From Nostocoides sp. F2B08 (GTDB taxonomy: Bacteria > Actinomycetota > Actinomycetes > Actinomycetales > Dermatophilaceae), in NCBI RefSeq assembly GCF_009184895.1, contig NZ_WESE01000003.1, positions 372,001-436,000 of the forward strand: DNA of 64,000 nt. Reading direction: 5' to 3'. The number at the start of each line of letters is the position of its first letter. The first letter of the stretch is position 1. Shown here one piece after another: positions 13,807 through 22,517 of the stretch. Under the pieces are notes generated by a model. It did not search any database. It was given only the letters and a program-made list of their open reading frames with translations, and had not been told where the DNA came from. Made by a program: the position numbers and the translations under genes.

Positions 13807-14364
13807 ATGGCCACCGTGAGCGGTCCGCGAGCGCTCAGCCCGGCGGATGCCGGGGTGAGCGACCTGTATGCGGCGCACTGGCACTCGCTGGTGCGCCTCG
13901 CATACCTGATGGTCCACGACGTGACCCTGGCCGAGGACATCGTGCAGGACGCCCTGGTGACCGTGCACCAACGGTGGAACAGCCTGCGCGACCCGCACGC
14001 TGCTCTCGGGTATGTGCGGCGCACCGTGGTCAACAGCGCCCGGTCCGCGCTGCGGCACCAGGGCGTCGTCGACCGGTATGCGCGGCGCACCGACGAGGAC
14101 CACGTCGGCGTGAGTGCGGAGCAGACCGCCCTCGACCACGCCGAGCACGACGAGATGTTGCGGGCTCTCGGGGAACTGTCCGCGAAGCAACGCGAGGTGC
14201 TCATCCTGCGCTACTACGGCGACCTGACCGAGGCCGAGATCGCCGACGCCCTGGGGATCAGCCGCGGGGCGGTCAAGACGCACGCCCACCGAGGGCTCGC
14301 GCACCTGCGCTCGCTGATCCCCGACTCCGGAGCCGGGAACGGCCGCCCGCTAGGAGGAGAGTGA
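13807..14364 (+). CDS. ECF-type RNA polymerase sigma factor
   Basis: A 185-residue sigma-70 family protein with only regions 2 and 4. Region 2: LYAAHWHSLVRLAYLMVHD then AEDIVQDALVTVHQRW near residues 20-60. Region 4: LSAKQREVLILRYYGDL then TEAEIADALGISRGAVKTH near residues 120-160, a helix-turn-helix. This is the SigE-like group common in actinobacteria. The chosen ATG lacks an obvious ribosome site, so a leaderless start or a start at GTG 13816 is possible. One base separates its stop from the next gene, which encodes a single-pass GerMN/Gmad2 protein and is probably its partner. Target promoters are unknown. Confidence 0.9.
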   Translation: MATVSGPRALSPADAGVSDLYAAHWHSLVRLAYLMVHDVTLAEDIVQDALVTVHQRWNSLRDPHAALGYVRRTVVNSARSALRHQGVVDRYARRTDEDHVGVSAEQTALDHAEHDEMLRALGELSAKQREVLILRYYGDLTEAEIADALGISRGAVKTHAHRGLAHLRSLIPDSGAGNGRPLGGE

Positions 14365-14365
14365 C

Positions 14366-15508
14366 ATGCGCGACGACGACGTGACCCCGCGTCACGGCGA
14401 GCACGACCTCGAGGCGAGACTGCGGGCCGCACTCCACGCTCATGCCCACCGGGCCACGCCCGGGTACCGGCTCGAGTCCATCTTGACCGAGGCCGGTGCG
14501 GTCGCGAGCCCCCCACGACGCACCGGCTGGTGGGCGGCCGCTGCGGTCGCGGCCGCTGCCCTGCTCCTCGTGGCTCTCCTGGTCCCGGGACTGCTCCGCG
14601 GGTCCCCCGATGCCGCGCCCGTCGTCCCTGCCGCGACGCCGACCGGCTCGGTAACCGCGGAGCCGACCACGGAACCGACACCGGAACCGACGGCATCGCC
14701 GACCGCGACCTCGGAGCCCACGAGCACCGAGCAGCCGACACCCGACGAGTCGGTCGCCGCACTCCCCGTCTACCTCGCCGCGCAGATCGGTGACGACCTC
14801 CGGATGGTCCGCCTGTACCGCGAGTGGGTCAACGTCGAGGGCGTCACGCGTGATGCTCCGGTGCAGGCGCGGGCGCGGGCGGCGCTGCAGACGGCTCTGA
14901 GCGGGTCGGCACCGGGCACCGACGGCTATCTGGACATCTGGGACGGGGTCACCCTCGAGGACGTCGAAGTAGGCACCGACCGGATCACCGTGACCGTGAA
15001 CGGCCCCGGTCCGGCGTCGGTCGACGACGACTCGGCCCGGATCGGCGTACAGCAACTGGTGTGGACCGCCCAGGCCGCCGTCGGTGAAGGGCCCGTGCCG
15101 GTGCGGTTCGTAGTCTCGAACGGATCGGACCAGCTCTTCGGGCGGCTGTCGACCGACCGCGACTACAACCGACCGGCGTCCACCGACCTGTACTACGAGG
15201 ACCTCGCCCCCATCTGGATCAACGACCCCACTCGGGGCCAGGTGATCGACGGCGCTGACGTCGTGGTCTCCGGCGAGGCCACGACGTTCGAGGGCGCCTT
15301 CTCGTGGGAGCTGATCGATGCGACCGACGGCACGGTGCTTCGGTCCGGCACCGGCCAGGCGAGCGCGGGCGGTCCCGCTCGAGGGACGTACGAGATCGCG
15401 CTCGGCGACCTCACCGCGGGCGACTACCAGATCCGGGTGTTCGAGCTCAGCGCGAAGGACGGCACGAGCGTCTCAGCGGAGCGCACGATCCCGTTCACCG
15501 TGCGCTGA
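14366..15508 (+). CDS. Membrane-anchored GerMN/Gmad2 domain protein, partner of the ECF sigma factor
   Basis: A 380-residue type II membrane protein. Residues 1-52 are cytoplasmic (charged, His-rich); one helix spans about 53-75; a Thr/Pro/Glu repeat linker covers about 80-125; a GerMN-like domain follows (LYREWVNVEGVTRDAPVQAR, then LQTALSGSAPG); the last 100 residues form a Gmad2 immunoglobulin-like domain (WINDPTRGQVIDGADVVVSG, ending in a beta strand). These paired domains are known from spore germination proteins and actinobacterial cell-envelope proteins. Coupling to the sigma gene (one-base gap) suggests that its cytoplasmic tail controls the sigma factor or that it is its main target; neither is shown by the sequence. 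Confidence 0.8.
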   Translation: MRDDDVTPRHGEHDLEARLRAALHAHAHRATPGYRLESILTEAGAVASPPRRTGWWAAAAVAAAALLLVALLVPGLLRGSPDAAPVVPAATPTGSVTAEPTTEPTPEPTASPTATSEPTSTEQPTPDESVAALPVYLAAQIGDDLRMVRLYREWVNVEGVTRDAPVQARARAALQTALSGSAPGTDGYLDIWDGVTLEDVEVGTDRITVTVNGPGPASVDDDSARIGVQQLVWTAQAAVGEGPVPVRFVVSNGSDQLFGRLSTDRDYNRPASTDLYYEDLAPIWINDPTRGQVIDGADVVVSGEATTFEGAFSWELIDATDGTVLRSGTGQASAGGPARGTYEIALGDLTAGDYQIRVFELSAKDGTSVSAERTIPFTVR

Positions 15509-15546
15509 CCGGCCTGCGACGGTGGGATGCCTCACCCGCTGTGGCC

Positions 15547-16293
15547 TCACCCGCTCCGGCGCCACCGACCGGCGGCGCTGATGACGGCCAGCGCCGCCGG
15601 ACCCGCGGAGGAGCTCCGCAGCACCGTGCCCCCCAACCGGACCGGCACAGCGCCAGCGGCCTCCAACGCCGCCAGCTCCTCGGGAGCGATCCCGCCCTCG
15701 GGACCGACCACGACGAGGACCTCGCCAGCGGCGGGCAGTGGCGCCCCGGCCAGTGGCGTGCGCGCCTCCTCGTGGAGCACGAAGGTGGCGTCGGCCACGG
15801 CCGTCCGGCGGACCAGAGCGCTGGTGTCGACCAGTGTCTCCACGTCGGGGAAGCGGGCGCGTCGGGACTGCTTGGCCGCCGCATACACCTGGTCGACCCA
15901 CTTGCGGCGCGCCTTCTCACCGCGCGGCCCACGCCACTGGACGATGCTGCGCGCCGCCTGCCAGGGCACGATCGCGTCGACGCCGAGCTCGGTCGCGGCC
16001 TCGACCGCCTGGTCGTCCCGGTCGCCCTTGGCCAGCGCCTGGACGAGGACCAGCCGCGGGGACGGCAGCGGCTCCTCCTCGACATGTTCCACCCGCACGG
16101 TCAGCTCGGCGCCGTGGACCGTCTCGACTAGGCCCACCGCGCGGCGCCCCCTCCCGTCGACGAGGTCGACGCGTTCACCCGGTCCGATCCGGCGCACCAC
16201 CGCCGCATGACGCCCCTCCGGCCCGGCGAGGACCACCGAGGACCCGACCGCGGCGAACCGGTCCGGCTCGAGCACGAAGACGGGGCGGCTCAT
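15547..16293 (-). CDS. rsmE: 16S rRNA m3U1498 methyltransferase
   Basis: SPOUT-class methyltransferase that modifies U1498 of 16S rRNA with S-adenosylmethionine. The 248 residues have an N-terminal PUA-like domain (HAAVVRRIGPGERVDLVDG near 30) and a C-terminal knotted domain with LVQALAKGDRDDQAVEAATE, LVVVGPEGGIAPEELAAL and VRLGGTVLRSSSAGPAAL, the SAM-binding knot. Five bases separate it from the dnaJ stop, as in many actinobacteria (hrcA-dnaJ-rsmE). Confidence 0.95.
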   Translation of the reverse strand: MSRPVFVLEPDRFAAVGSSVVLAGPEGRHAAVVRRIGPGERVDLVDGRGRRAVGLVETVHGAELTVRVEHVEEEPLPSPRLVLVQALAKGDRDDQAVEAATELGVDAIVPWQAARSIVQWRGPRGEKARRKWVDQVYAAAKQSRRARFPDVETLVDTSALVRRTAVADATFVLHEEARTPLAGAPLPAAGEVLVVVGPEGGIAPEELAALEAAGAVPVRLGGTVLRSSSAGPAALAVISAAGRWRRSG

Positions 16294-16298
16294 GGGGG

Positions 16299-17426
16299 TC
16301 AGCGGGCCTTGAACGCGTCCCGGAGCTTGCCGAACAGACCGGTGTCGGCCGGCGCAACCCGCCCGGTCGGCCGCTCCTCGCCCCGCGCCGAGGCGAGCTG
16401 CCGGAGGAGGTCCTCCTGCTGCGCGTCGAGCCGGGTCGGGGTGCGGACGTCGACGTGGACGATGATGTCGCCCCGGCCGTTGCCGCGCAGGTGCGTGACG
16501 CCCAGCCCCCGCAACGTGATGGTCTCGCCGGGCTGGGTGCCGGCGCCGAGCTCGATCATCCGCTCGCCGTCGAACGTCTCGAGCGGCAGGGTCGCCCCCA
16601 GGGCGGCGGCCGTCATCGGCACGATGATGCTGGCGTGCAGGTCGTCACCGCGCCGGGTGTAGCTGTGGTGCGGGAGGACCCGGACCTCGACGTAGAGGTC
16701 GCCGGGAGGACCGCCCCCCGGCCCGACCTCACCCTCGCCCTGGAGCTGGATCCGGGTCCCGGTGTCCACGCCGGCGGGCACCCGGATGCGCATCGTACGG
16801 CGCTCGCGGACGCGGCCGTCACCGCTGCAGTCGTGGCAGGGGTAGCTGATGATGTCGCCGTGACCCTGGCAGGCCATGCAGGGGCGGGTCGTCATGACCT
16901 GTCCGAGGAAGCTCCGCTGCACCTGCTGGGTCTCACCCCGGCCACCGCAGATGTCACAGGTGCGTCGGCCGGTTCCCGGCTGGGAGCCTTCGCCGTGACA
17001 CGTGCCGCAGACGACCGCCGTGTCGATGACGAGCTCGCTCTCGCCGCCGAAGACGGCCGTCGCGAGGTCGATGTCCTGGCGGACCAGACCGTCCTGCCCG
17101 CGCTGCTGGCGGGGGCGGGGCCCCCGGCCGGGACCACCGCCGGCGCCCGCACCGAAGAAGGCGTCCATGATGTCGCTGAAGGAGAAGCCCTGCCCGAAGC
17201 CCGGGGCACCCGACGCATACGGGTCGGCACCCATGTCGTAGGCCTGACGCTTCTCGGGGTCGGCGAGCACGTCGTAGGCCTGGGAGACCTTCTTGAACTG
17301 CTCCTCCGCCTCCGGGCCGGGGTTGACGTCCGGGTGCAGCTTGCGGGCGGCTCGCCGGTAGGCGCGCTTGATGTCCTCGGCCGTCGCGTCCCGCGACACG
17401 CCGAGCTCGGCGTAGTAGTCGTTCAA
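16299..17426 (-). CDS. dnaJ: Chaperone DnaJ (HrcA-linked copy)
   Basis: Co-chaperone that feeds unfolded clients to DnaK. The 375 residues show the J domain with HPD (KLHPDVNPGPEAEEQFK near 31), a Gly/Phe-rich stretch (GAPGFGQGFSF), four zinc-binding CxxCxGxG-type repeats (CGTCHGEG, CDICGGRG, CMACQGHG, CHDCSGDG; the first and third end atypically) and the C-terminal substrate-binding domains. The initiator is TTG at 17426 with AAGGA six bases upstream; no ATG or GTG is suitably placed. Being 86 bases behind hrcA, it is the DnaJ2 type and should share CIRCE/HrcA control. Confidence 0.95.
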   Translation of the reverse strand: MNDYYAELGVSRDATAEDIKRAYRRAARKLHPDVNPGPEAEEQFKKVSQAYDVLADPEKRQAYDMGADPYASGAPGFGQGFSFSDIMDAFFGAGAGGGPGRGPRPRQQRGQDGLVRQDIDLATAVFGGESELVIDTAVVCGTCHGEGSQPGTGRRTCDICGGRGETQQVQRSFLGQVMTTRPCMACQGHGDIISYPCHDCSGDGRVRERRTMRIRVPAGVDTGTRIQLQGEGEVGPGGGPPGDLYVEVRVLPHHSYTRRGDDLHASIIVPMTAAALGATLPLETFDGERMIELGAGTQPGETITLRGLGVTHLRGNGRGDIIVHVDVRTPTRLDAQQEDLLRQLASARGEERPTGRVAPADTGLFGKLRDAFKAR

Positions 17427-17512
17427 CGGTGTCCTTGTCTGGGTTGCCTGTGGGTCCTGGTCGTCTGCCGGTCCGCGGTGTCGGTCGCTGTGTGTCCGCT
17501 CGCCTGAGGCCG

Positions 17513-18544
17513 TCAGTCGGCGAGGATCCTGCTCACGTAGGTTGCCACGGCGCGCACCGCGGCCATAGCACTGGGGTAGTCCATCCGGGTGGGGCCCACG
17601 ACGCCGAGGCCGGCGACGAGATCGGCGCCCGGACCGTAGCCGGAGGTGACCATCGAGGTCGTCTGCAGCTCGGCGAACGGGTTCTCGTGCCCGATCCGCA
17701 CGGCGAGGGTGTCCGCGCTCTCCCCCGCGGTGCTCAGGAGCTTGAGGAGGATGACGTGCTGCTCGAGCGCCTCGAGCACGTCATAGAGGTGCGTGGGGAA
17801 GTCCATGCCGGAGCGGGCCAGGTTGGCCGTGCCCGCCATGACGACCCGCTCCTCACGCTCGGGGACGAGCGCGTCGTCGAGCGCGGCGGTGATGGACCGG
17901 ACGGTGTCGCGCTGGTCGGGCTCGAAGCCGGACGGGAGCGCCTCGAGGGCGGCCGAGGCGTCGGCCAGTCGCTTGCCGACCGTCGCCTCGTTGATCCGGG
18001 TGCGCAGGAGGGCGACGAGATCCTCCCCATCCTCGCCGTCGAGCTCGGTCGAGACCTCGACGATCCGCTGCTCGACCCGGCCTGTGTTGAGGATGAGCAC
18101 GACCATGATGCGCGACCCGCCGAGCGGGACGAGCTCGAGGTGGCGAACCGTCGAGCGGGAGATCGAGGGGTACTGCATGACGGCGACCTGGCGGGTCAGG
18201 GTCGAGAGCAGCCGGACGGTGCGGTCCACGACGTCGTCGAGGTCGACCGCCCCGTCGAGGAATCGGGCGATGGCCGTCCGCTCCGCCGGGCTGAGCGGCT
18301 TGATCGTCGAGAGCCGGTCGACGAACAACCGGTATCCCGCGTCGGTCGGGATCCGACCGGCCGAGGTGTGCGGGGCGACGATCAGCCCGGCCTCCTCCAG
18401 GGCCGCCATGTCGTTGCGGACCGTCGCGGCGGAGACGCCCAGCTGGTGCCGTTCGAGCAGCGCCTTGCTCCCGACCGGCTCGGAGGTCTGGACGTAGTCC
18501 TGGACGATGGCGCGCAGCACGGCCAGTCGTCGTTCGTCGCTCAT
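17513..18544 (-). CDS. hrcA: Heat-inducible transcription repressor HrcA
   Basis: Represses class I heat-shock genes by binding CIRCE. The 343 residues begin with a winged helix ([20 protein letters not shown], then [20 protein letters not shown]) and continue with the GAF-like dimer and insert domains. The ATG at 18544 follows GGAGGAG and matches the family start; an upstream in-frame extension to 18637 is not real. A CIRCE element lies 88 bases upstream (18632-18656), so hrcA regulates itself and probably dnaJ and rsmE behind it. Confidence 0.96.
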   Translation of the reverse strand: MSDERRLAVLRAIVQDYVQTSEPVGSKALLERHQLGVSAATVRNDMAALEEAGLIVAPHTSAGRIPTDAGYRLFVDRLSTIKPLSPAERTAIARFLDGAVDLDDVVDRTVRLLSTLTRQVAVMQYPSISRSTVRHLELVPLGGSRIMVVLILNTGRVEQRIVEVSTELDGEDGEDLVALLRTRINEATVGKRLADASAALEALPSGFEPDQRDTVRSITAALDDALVPEREERVVMAGTANLARSGMDFPTHLYDVLEALEQHVILLKLLSTAGESADTLAVRIGHENPFAELQTTSMVTSGYGPGADLVAGLGVVGPTRMDYPSAMAAVRAVATYVSRILAD

Positions 18545-18631
18545 CGTCTCCTCCTCCGGTCTCGGTCGACGGGTTCCACGGTGTGGTCGCGGCGGTCTCG
18601 CCGCCGCCTGGCCCGGCCCGGCGTGGCGGGC

Positions 18632-18656
18632 TGGCACTCACCTTTCCCGAGTGCCA
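18632..18656. promoter_or_regulatory. CIRCE operator (HrcA binding site)
   Basis: TGGCACTC, nine bases, GAGTGCCA: an inverted repeat matching the CIRCE consensus (TTAGCACTC-N9-GAGTGCTAA) in its core GCACTC/GAGTGC. It is in the 122-base gap between hrcA and the divergent DUF3097 gene, and ends 10 bases before the DUF3097 GTG. Confidence 0.92.
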
Positions 18657-18666
18657 ATCTTACCGG

Positions 18667-19554
18667 GTGACAGGCAGCACTCCCTACGGCTCACCAGCGG
18701 ACCGCTACGGCGGCGACGTGCTCGCCGGCGACTGGCGCCGGGGCAGACGTCCCGTCTCGGCGCCCAGGCCGGCCGAGGTCGGACTCGTCGTCGAGGAGGT
18801 GGAGACGGGGTGGTGCGGCGCCGTCGTGCGCACCGAGAAAGCCGGCGGGGTCCACGTCGTCGTGCTCGAGGATCGCCACCGTCGCACCCGCACCTTCCCC
18901 CTCGGTCCCGGGTTCCTCGTCGACGGCACGCCCGTCGTCCTCACCGCACCCGCCGCAGCTGCGCCCCCCGCGCCAGCACGCCGCACCGCGAGCGGGTCGG
19001 TCGCGGTCCGCGGTGCTCGCGCCCGGGTCGCCCGCGGCTCGCGGATCCTCGTCGAGGGCAAGCACGATGCCGAGCTGGTGGAGAAGGTCTGGGGCGACGA
19101 CCTGCGTCTCGAGGGCGTCGTCGTCGAGATGCTCGACGGCGTGGACGACCTCGAAGGCGCCATCCGAGACTTCGCGCCCGACTCGGGACGCCGACTCGGG
19201 ATCCTCGTCGATCACCTGGTGCCGGGGACGAAGGAGTGGCGAGTCGTCGAACAGGCTCGGAACCTGCGCCCGTATGCGGGACACACCTTGGTCCTCGGCC
19301 ACCCGTATGTCGATGTCTGGCAGTCGGTGCGCCCTGAGCGACTCGGACTGCGTGAGTGGCCGGTCATCCCCAAGGGCACGCCCTGGAAGGCGGGAATCTG
19401 CGCCCACCTCGGGTGGCCGCACGAGACCGTGGCCGACACGGCTCGCGCCTGGCGCCGGATCCTTGCGACGGTCCGCACGTATGCTGATCTGGAGCCGGCT
19501 CTCCTCGCGAGCGTCGAGGAGCTGATCGACTTCGTCACCGCTCCTGAGCACTGA
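18667..19554 (+). CDS. DUF3097 family protein
   Basis: A 295-residue actinobacterial protein of unknown function. It begins with the family signature DRYGGDVLAGDW and has a Toprim-like half: RILVEGKHDAELVEKVWGDD near residue 118 (with the acidic Glu of Toprim folds), VEMLDGVDDLEGAIRDF near 145, and GILVDHLVPGTKEWRV near 172, with an acidic DH pair in place of DxD. This suggests metal-dependent nucleic-acid chemistry, which is inference only. GTG start with no ribosome site, probably leaderless. The start is immediately next to the CIRCE element, so HrcA could affect this gene too. Confidence 0.85.
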   Translation: MTGSTPYGSPADRYGGDVLAGDWRRGRRPVSAPRPAEVGLVVEEVETGWCGAVVRTEKAGGVHVVVLEDRHRRTRTFPLGPGFLVDGTPVVLTAPAAAAPPAPARRTASGSVAVRGARARVARGSRILVEGKHDAELVEKVWGDDLRLEGVVVEMLDGVDDLEGAIRDFAPDSGRRLGILVDHLVPGTKEWRVVEQARNLRPYAGHTLVLGHPYVDVWQSVRPERLGLREWPVIPKGTPWKAGICAHLGWPHETVADTARAWRRILATVRTYADLEPALLASVEELIDFVTAPEH

Positions 19555-19565
19555 GAGGACGCCCC

Positions 19566-20354
19566 ATGAGCACAACTCCCGACCGGCCGGATCCGAACGA
19601 GCACTTCACCGAACACGAGTCGGATGAGCCGCAGGACAGCGCCGTCCCGGCCGATGGCACCGACGATGAGAACGTCCCTGCTCCGGCGACCGAGCCGATC
19701 TCCGAGACGAGTTCGGAGACCTTCTCCGACCCCACCTCCGTGGCGAGCCCGGAGACGACGTCACAGGCGAGCGAGCAGTCCGAACCTTCAGCCGCCCCGC
19801 CTCCTCCCCCACCGTCGAGCTCCAGCCCGCAGGCCGATGCGCCGGCGCCGCCGCCCCCACCGATGCCGGCTGCCGAGCAACCGTGGGCACCGCAGCCGAG
19901 CGGTCAGCCGGCCGGACCCGCGCCCGAGGCGAGCCCTGCATACGGCGCTCCCGCACCCGGCCAGACCCCGGCATACGGCGCTCCCGCTCCCGGGCCGGCC
20001 CCCGCATACGGCGCCCCGGTCGGCGCTCCGCTCAGCCCGCAGGAGGAGAAGGGCTGGTCTCTCGCCGCGCATCTGCTCGTCCTCGTCGCCGGATTCCTCG
20101 CCCCGCTGATCATCTGGCTGGTCTTCAAGGGACGGGGCCCGTTCCTCGAGCACCACGCCAAGGAGTCCCTGAACTTCCAGATCACGGTGACCATCGCCGC
20201 GATCGTCTCCGGCCTGGCGATCTTCCTCTTGATCGGCATCGTCATGATCCTCGCCCTCATCCCGTGGATGATCATCATGCCGATCATCGCCGCGGTGAAG
20301 GCGAACAACGGGGAGTGGTACCGCTATCCACTCACGCTCCGGCTGATCAAGTGA
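19566..20354 (+). CDS. DUF4870 membrane protein with long Pro/Ala-rich N terminus
   Basis: A 262-residue protein. Residues 1-155 are disordered: acidic Ser/Thr/Glu, then a polyproline stretch, then three copies of a PAYGAPAPG-like repeat, each encoded with GCATAC. Residues about 160-262 form the DUF4870 domain: SLAAHLLVLVAGFLAPLIIW, the conserved FLEHHAKESLNFQ, a second hydrophobic hairpin, and AAVKANNGEWYRYPL. It is predicted to have three helices in the cytoplasmic membrane. It lies 11 bases after DUF3097 and probably shares its transcript. Function unknown; the proline-rich tail may mediate contacts as in septal or secretion proteins. Confidence 0.85.
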   Translation: MSTTPDRPDPNEHFTEHESDEPQDSAVPADGTDDENVPAPATEPISETSSETFSDPTSVASPETTSQASEQSEPSAAPPPPPPSSSSPQADAPAPPPPPMPAAEQPWAPQPSGQPAGPAPEASPAYGAPAPGQTPAYGAPAPGPAPAYGAPVGAPLSPQEEKGWSLAAHLLVLVAGFLAPLIIWLVFKGRGPFLEHHAKESLNFQITVTIAAIVSGLAIFLLIGIVMILALIPWMIIMPIIAAVKANNGEWYRYPLTLRLIK

Positions 20355-20387
20355 GGCGCTGATCGGCTCGTGCGCTCCATCCGACGT

Positions 20388-20419
20388 GGGGGCGCTCAGG
20401 ATCATCCCTGAGCGCCCCC
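20388..20419 (+). terminator. Terminator hairpin after the first DUF4870 gene
   Basis: GGGGGCGCTCAGG, loop ATCATC, CCTGAGCGCCCCC: a perfect 13-bp stem 33 bases after the stop, followed by CTGCTT. It separates the two DUF4870 genes into different transcripts. Confidence 0.8.
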
Positions 20420-20543
20420 CTGCTTCGCCCCTGAACTCGCGCGGAGAAGGATTCCGTAGGGCCCGGCGTGCGCTTGACTGGATATCGAGACACCGACCCG
20501 TGAGGACAAGCCCTCACGACCCGGACCCACGAAGGAGAACACC

Positions 20544-20960
20544 ATGAGCCAGTACGGCCAGGACCCCGGCTACCAGTCCCCCACCCCCTACCAGGCACCC
20601 GGCGCCATCTCGGGCATGTCCTCCGAGGACCGCAACCTCGGCACGATCGCGCACGTCACGCCGCTCGTGCTGATGCTGATCAGCGGCGGGCTCGCGGGAT
20701 TCATCGGCTCGCTCGTCGTCTACCTGTACGCCAAGGACCGCGGCGCCGCCGCCCGTCAGTACGCCGCCGGCGCGCTGAACGCCCAGATCATGGTGTGCAT
20801 CGGAGCCGCGATCTCGTACGTGCTCATGCTCGTGCTCATCGGTTTCCTCACGCTGCCGCTGGTCATCGTGTTCGGCCTCGTCGTGCACATCCTCGGCGCC
20901 ATCAAGGCCAACAAGGGCGAGCCCTACAGCCCGCCGCTCACGCCCTCGTTCGTGAGCTGA
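20544..20960 (+). CDS. Short DUF4870 membrane protein
   Basis: A 138-residue DUF4870 protein with a brief Gln/Tyr/Pro-rich start (SQYGQDPGYQSPTPYQ), the conserved EDRNLGTIAHVTPLVLM helix, DRGAAARQYAAGALNAQI in place of the usual HAKESLNFQ turn, and a final IKANKGEPYSPP tail. Three membrane helices are predicted. A good ribosome site (GAAGGAG) precedes the ATG. It probably arose by duplication from the same family as the upstream gene but has its own promoter region. Role unknown. Confidence 0.88.
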   Translation: MSQYGQDPGYQSPTPYQAPGAISGMSSEDRNLGTIAHVTPLVLMLISGGLAGFIGSLVVYLYAKDRGAAARQYAAGALNAQIMVCIGAAISYVLMLVLIGFLTLPLVIVFGLVVHILGAIKANKGEPYSPPLTPSFVS

Positions 20961-20963
20961 CGC

Positions 20964-22208
20964 TCACAGCCCGAGCACGAGCCGACGCACCACGGCGTCT
21001 GCGAGCAGCCGCCCCCGCATCGACAGCACCAGCCGTCGGTCGCGCAGGGCGGCTTCGTGCTGCACCAGTCCGTCCGCGATGAGCGCCGCCACCGCACCGC
21101 GCCCCTCGGGACGCAGCGCATCGATGGGGAGACCGTCCGCCAGCCGCACCCCGAGCAGCACGGTCTCGTCGTAGACCTCGTCGGGGGTCAGGATCTCCCT
21201 GGCCGCCGCCGGCGTCGTCCCCGAGGCCAGCCGGTCCGCGTAGGCGCGGGGGTGCTTGACGTTCCACCAACGCACACCGCCGACGTGACTGTGCGCCCCT
21301 GGGCCGAAGCCCCACCAGGACCCGCCGGTCCAGTAGCCGAGGTTGTGCCGACACCGCGCGGTGTCGGAACGGGCCCAGTTGCTCACCTCGTACCAGCGCA
21401 GGCCCGAGGCGCGCAGGAGCGCGTCAGCGAGCTCGTAGCTGTCGGCGGCATCGTCCGGGTCGGGAGCGGGCAGCTCACCGCGGCGGACCTGGGTGGCGAG
21501 ACGGGTGCCGTCCTCGACGATGAGCGCGTAGGCGGAGACGTGGTCGGGTTCCTGTTCGAGCGCGGTTCGGAGCGAGTGCTCCCAGTCGGCCAGGCTCTCG
21601 CCGGGCGTCCCGTAGATGAGGTCGAGGCTGACCTGCAGCCCGGCGTCCTTGGCCCACCGCACGGCCCGCCCGACCGCTGTCGGATCGTGGGTGCGGTCAA
21701 GGGTGGCCAGGACGTGCGGCACGGCGGACTGCATGCCGATCGAGATCCTGCTGACTCCCGCCTGCGCGAGGATCTCGAGTCCTTCCGGGGTGACGGAGTC
21801 GGGGTTGGCCTCGGTGGTGATCTCGATCGGTCGGCCGTGCTCACCGGGGGTGCCGAAGGCCTCGAGCAGACGCCCGACGAGACCGGCGAGCATCGGCGCC
21901 GCGAGCATGGTCGGAGTGCCGCCGCCCACGAAGACCGTCGTCAGTGGCGGCATCGCGCGCCCGCCGCGGGTGAGCACCTCCCGCGCGAGGGCGATCTCCC
22001 GCTCGACGGCGCGCACGTAGTTCGGCACGGACGCCGCGTCCCCGAGCTCCCCAGGGGTGTAGGTGTTGAAGTCGCAGTAGCCGCATCGGACCCGGCAGAA
22101 CGGCACATGCAGGTATGCGCTGAACGGGTTCGCCGCCATCGCGTCCAGGGCGGTGGCGGGCAGGCTCCCGTCGGTCGGGACCGGCTCGCCGTCGGGCAGC
22201 TGAGGCAT
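20964..22208 (-). CDS. hemW: Radical SAM haem chaperone HemW
   Basis: Member of the coproporphyrinogen III oxidase-like family that is now regarded as a haem chaperone. The 414 residues have the radical-SAM cluster motif CRVRCGYC (Cys38, Cys42, Cys45; CxxxCxxC), the GGGTPTML SAM motif near 105, and the HemW C-terminal region with LGYWTGGSWWGFGPGAHSH. It lacks the extra N-terminal Cys and other residues of true HemN oxidases. The ATG at 22208 begins MPQLPDGEPVP, the usual actinobacterial HemW start; an in-frame extension to 22283 is not conserved. In many actinobacteria hemW lies directly upstream of hrcA; here three other genes separate them. Confidence 0.93.
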   Translation of the reverse strand: MPQLPDGEPVPTDGSLPATALDAMAANPFSAYLHVPFCRVRCGYCDFNTYTPGELGDAASVPNYVRAVEREIALAREVLTRGGRAMPPLTTVFVGGGTPTMLAAPMLAGLVGRLLEAFGTPGEHGRPIEITTEANPDSVTPEGLEILAQAGVSRISIGMQSAVPHVLATLDRTHDPTAVGRAVRWAKDAGLQVSLDLIYGTPGESLADWEHSLRTALEQEPDHVSAYALIVEDGTRLATQVRRGELPAPDPDDAADSYELADALLRASGLRWYEVSNWARSDTARCRHNLGYWTGGSWWGFGPGAHSHVGGVRWWNVKHPRAYADRLASGTTPAAAREILTPDEVYDETVLLGVRLADGLPIDALRPEGRGAVAALIADGLVQHEAALRDRRLVLSMRGRLLADAVVRRLVLGL

Positions 22209-22287
22209 CTCGTCAGTCTCGCAGGGCAGGCGAACATCGGGCGAATGGTGGGTCTGCAAGGTCCCATCCGCCACACGGGTCACACGT

Positions 22288-22517
22288 CTCGGCGTGTCAC
22301 GACGACACGCCGAGGGAGTCGAAAATCGTCGGGAAAATCCTCCCGGAAGCCTCTTGCGGAGCCTCGGTCGGTCGACTAGAAATATCCATACGCACTCACC
22401 TTCGGGTGAGAGCCAGAGATCGAGAAGACGATCTTCGGATCAACACCCTCGACCTCATCGTGTGGGACTTCGGTTCCACGCAGAGGGCCTCGGAAACTCA
22501 TACTTTCCGAGGCCCTC
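22288..22517 (+). ncRNA. Candidate structured RNA region upstream of the phosphatase gene
   Basis: The 610 bases between hemW and the phosphatase hold no convincing gene, and this part is AT-richer than its surroundings. It has a chain of stem-loops: CTCGGCGTGTC/GACACGCCGAG (22288-22314, perfect 11 bp), CTCACC-TTCG-GGTGAG (22396-22411, UUCG tetraloop), GAAGA-CGA-TCTTC (near 22423), and GAGGGCCTCGGAAA, loop of seven, TTTCCGAGGCCCTC (22483-22517, perfect 14 bp), which could end a small RNA. I could not match it to 6C, SRP, tmRNA, RNase P or a known riboswitch. From 22518 to 22806 I see nothing firm. Strand is a guess. Confidence 0.35.
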
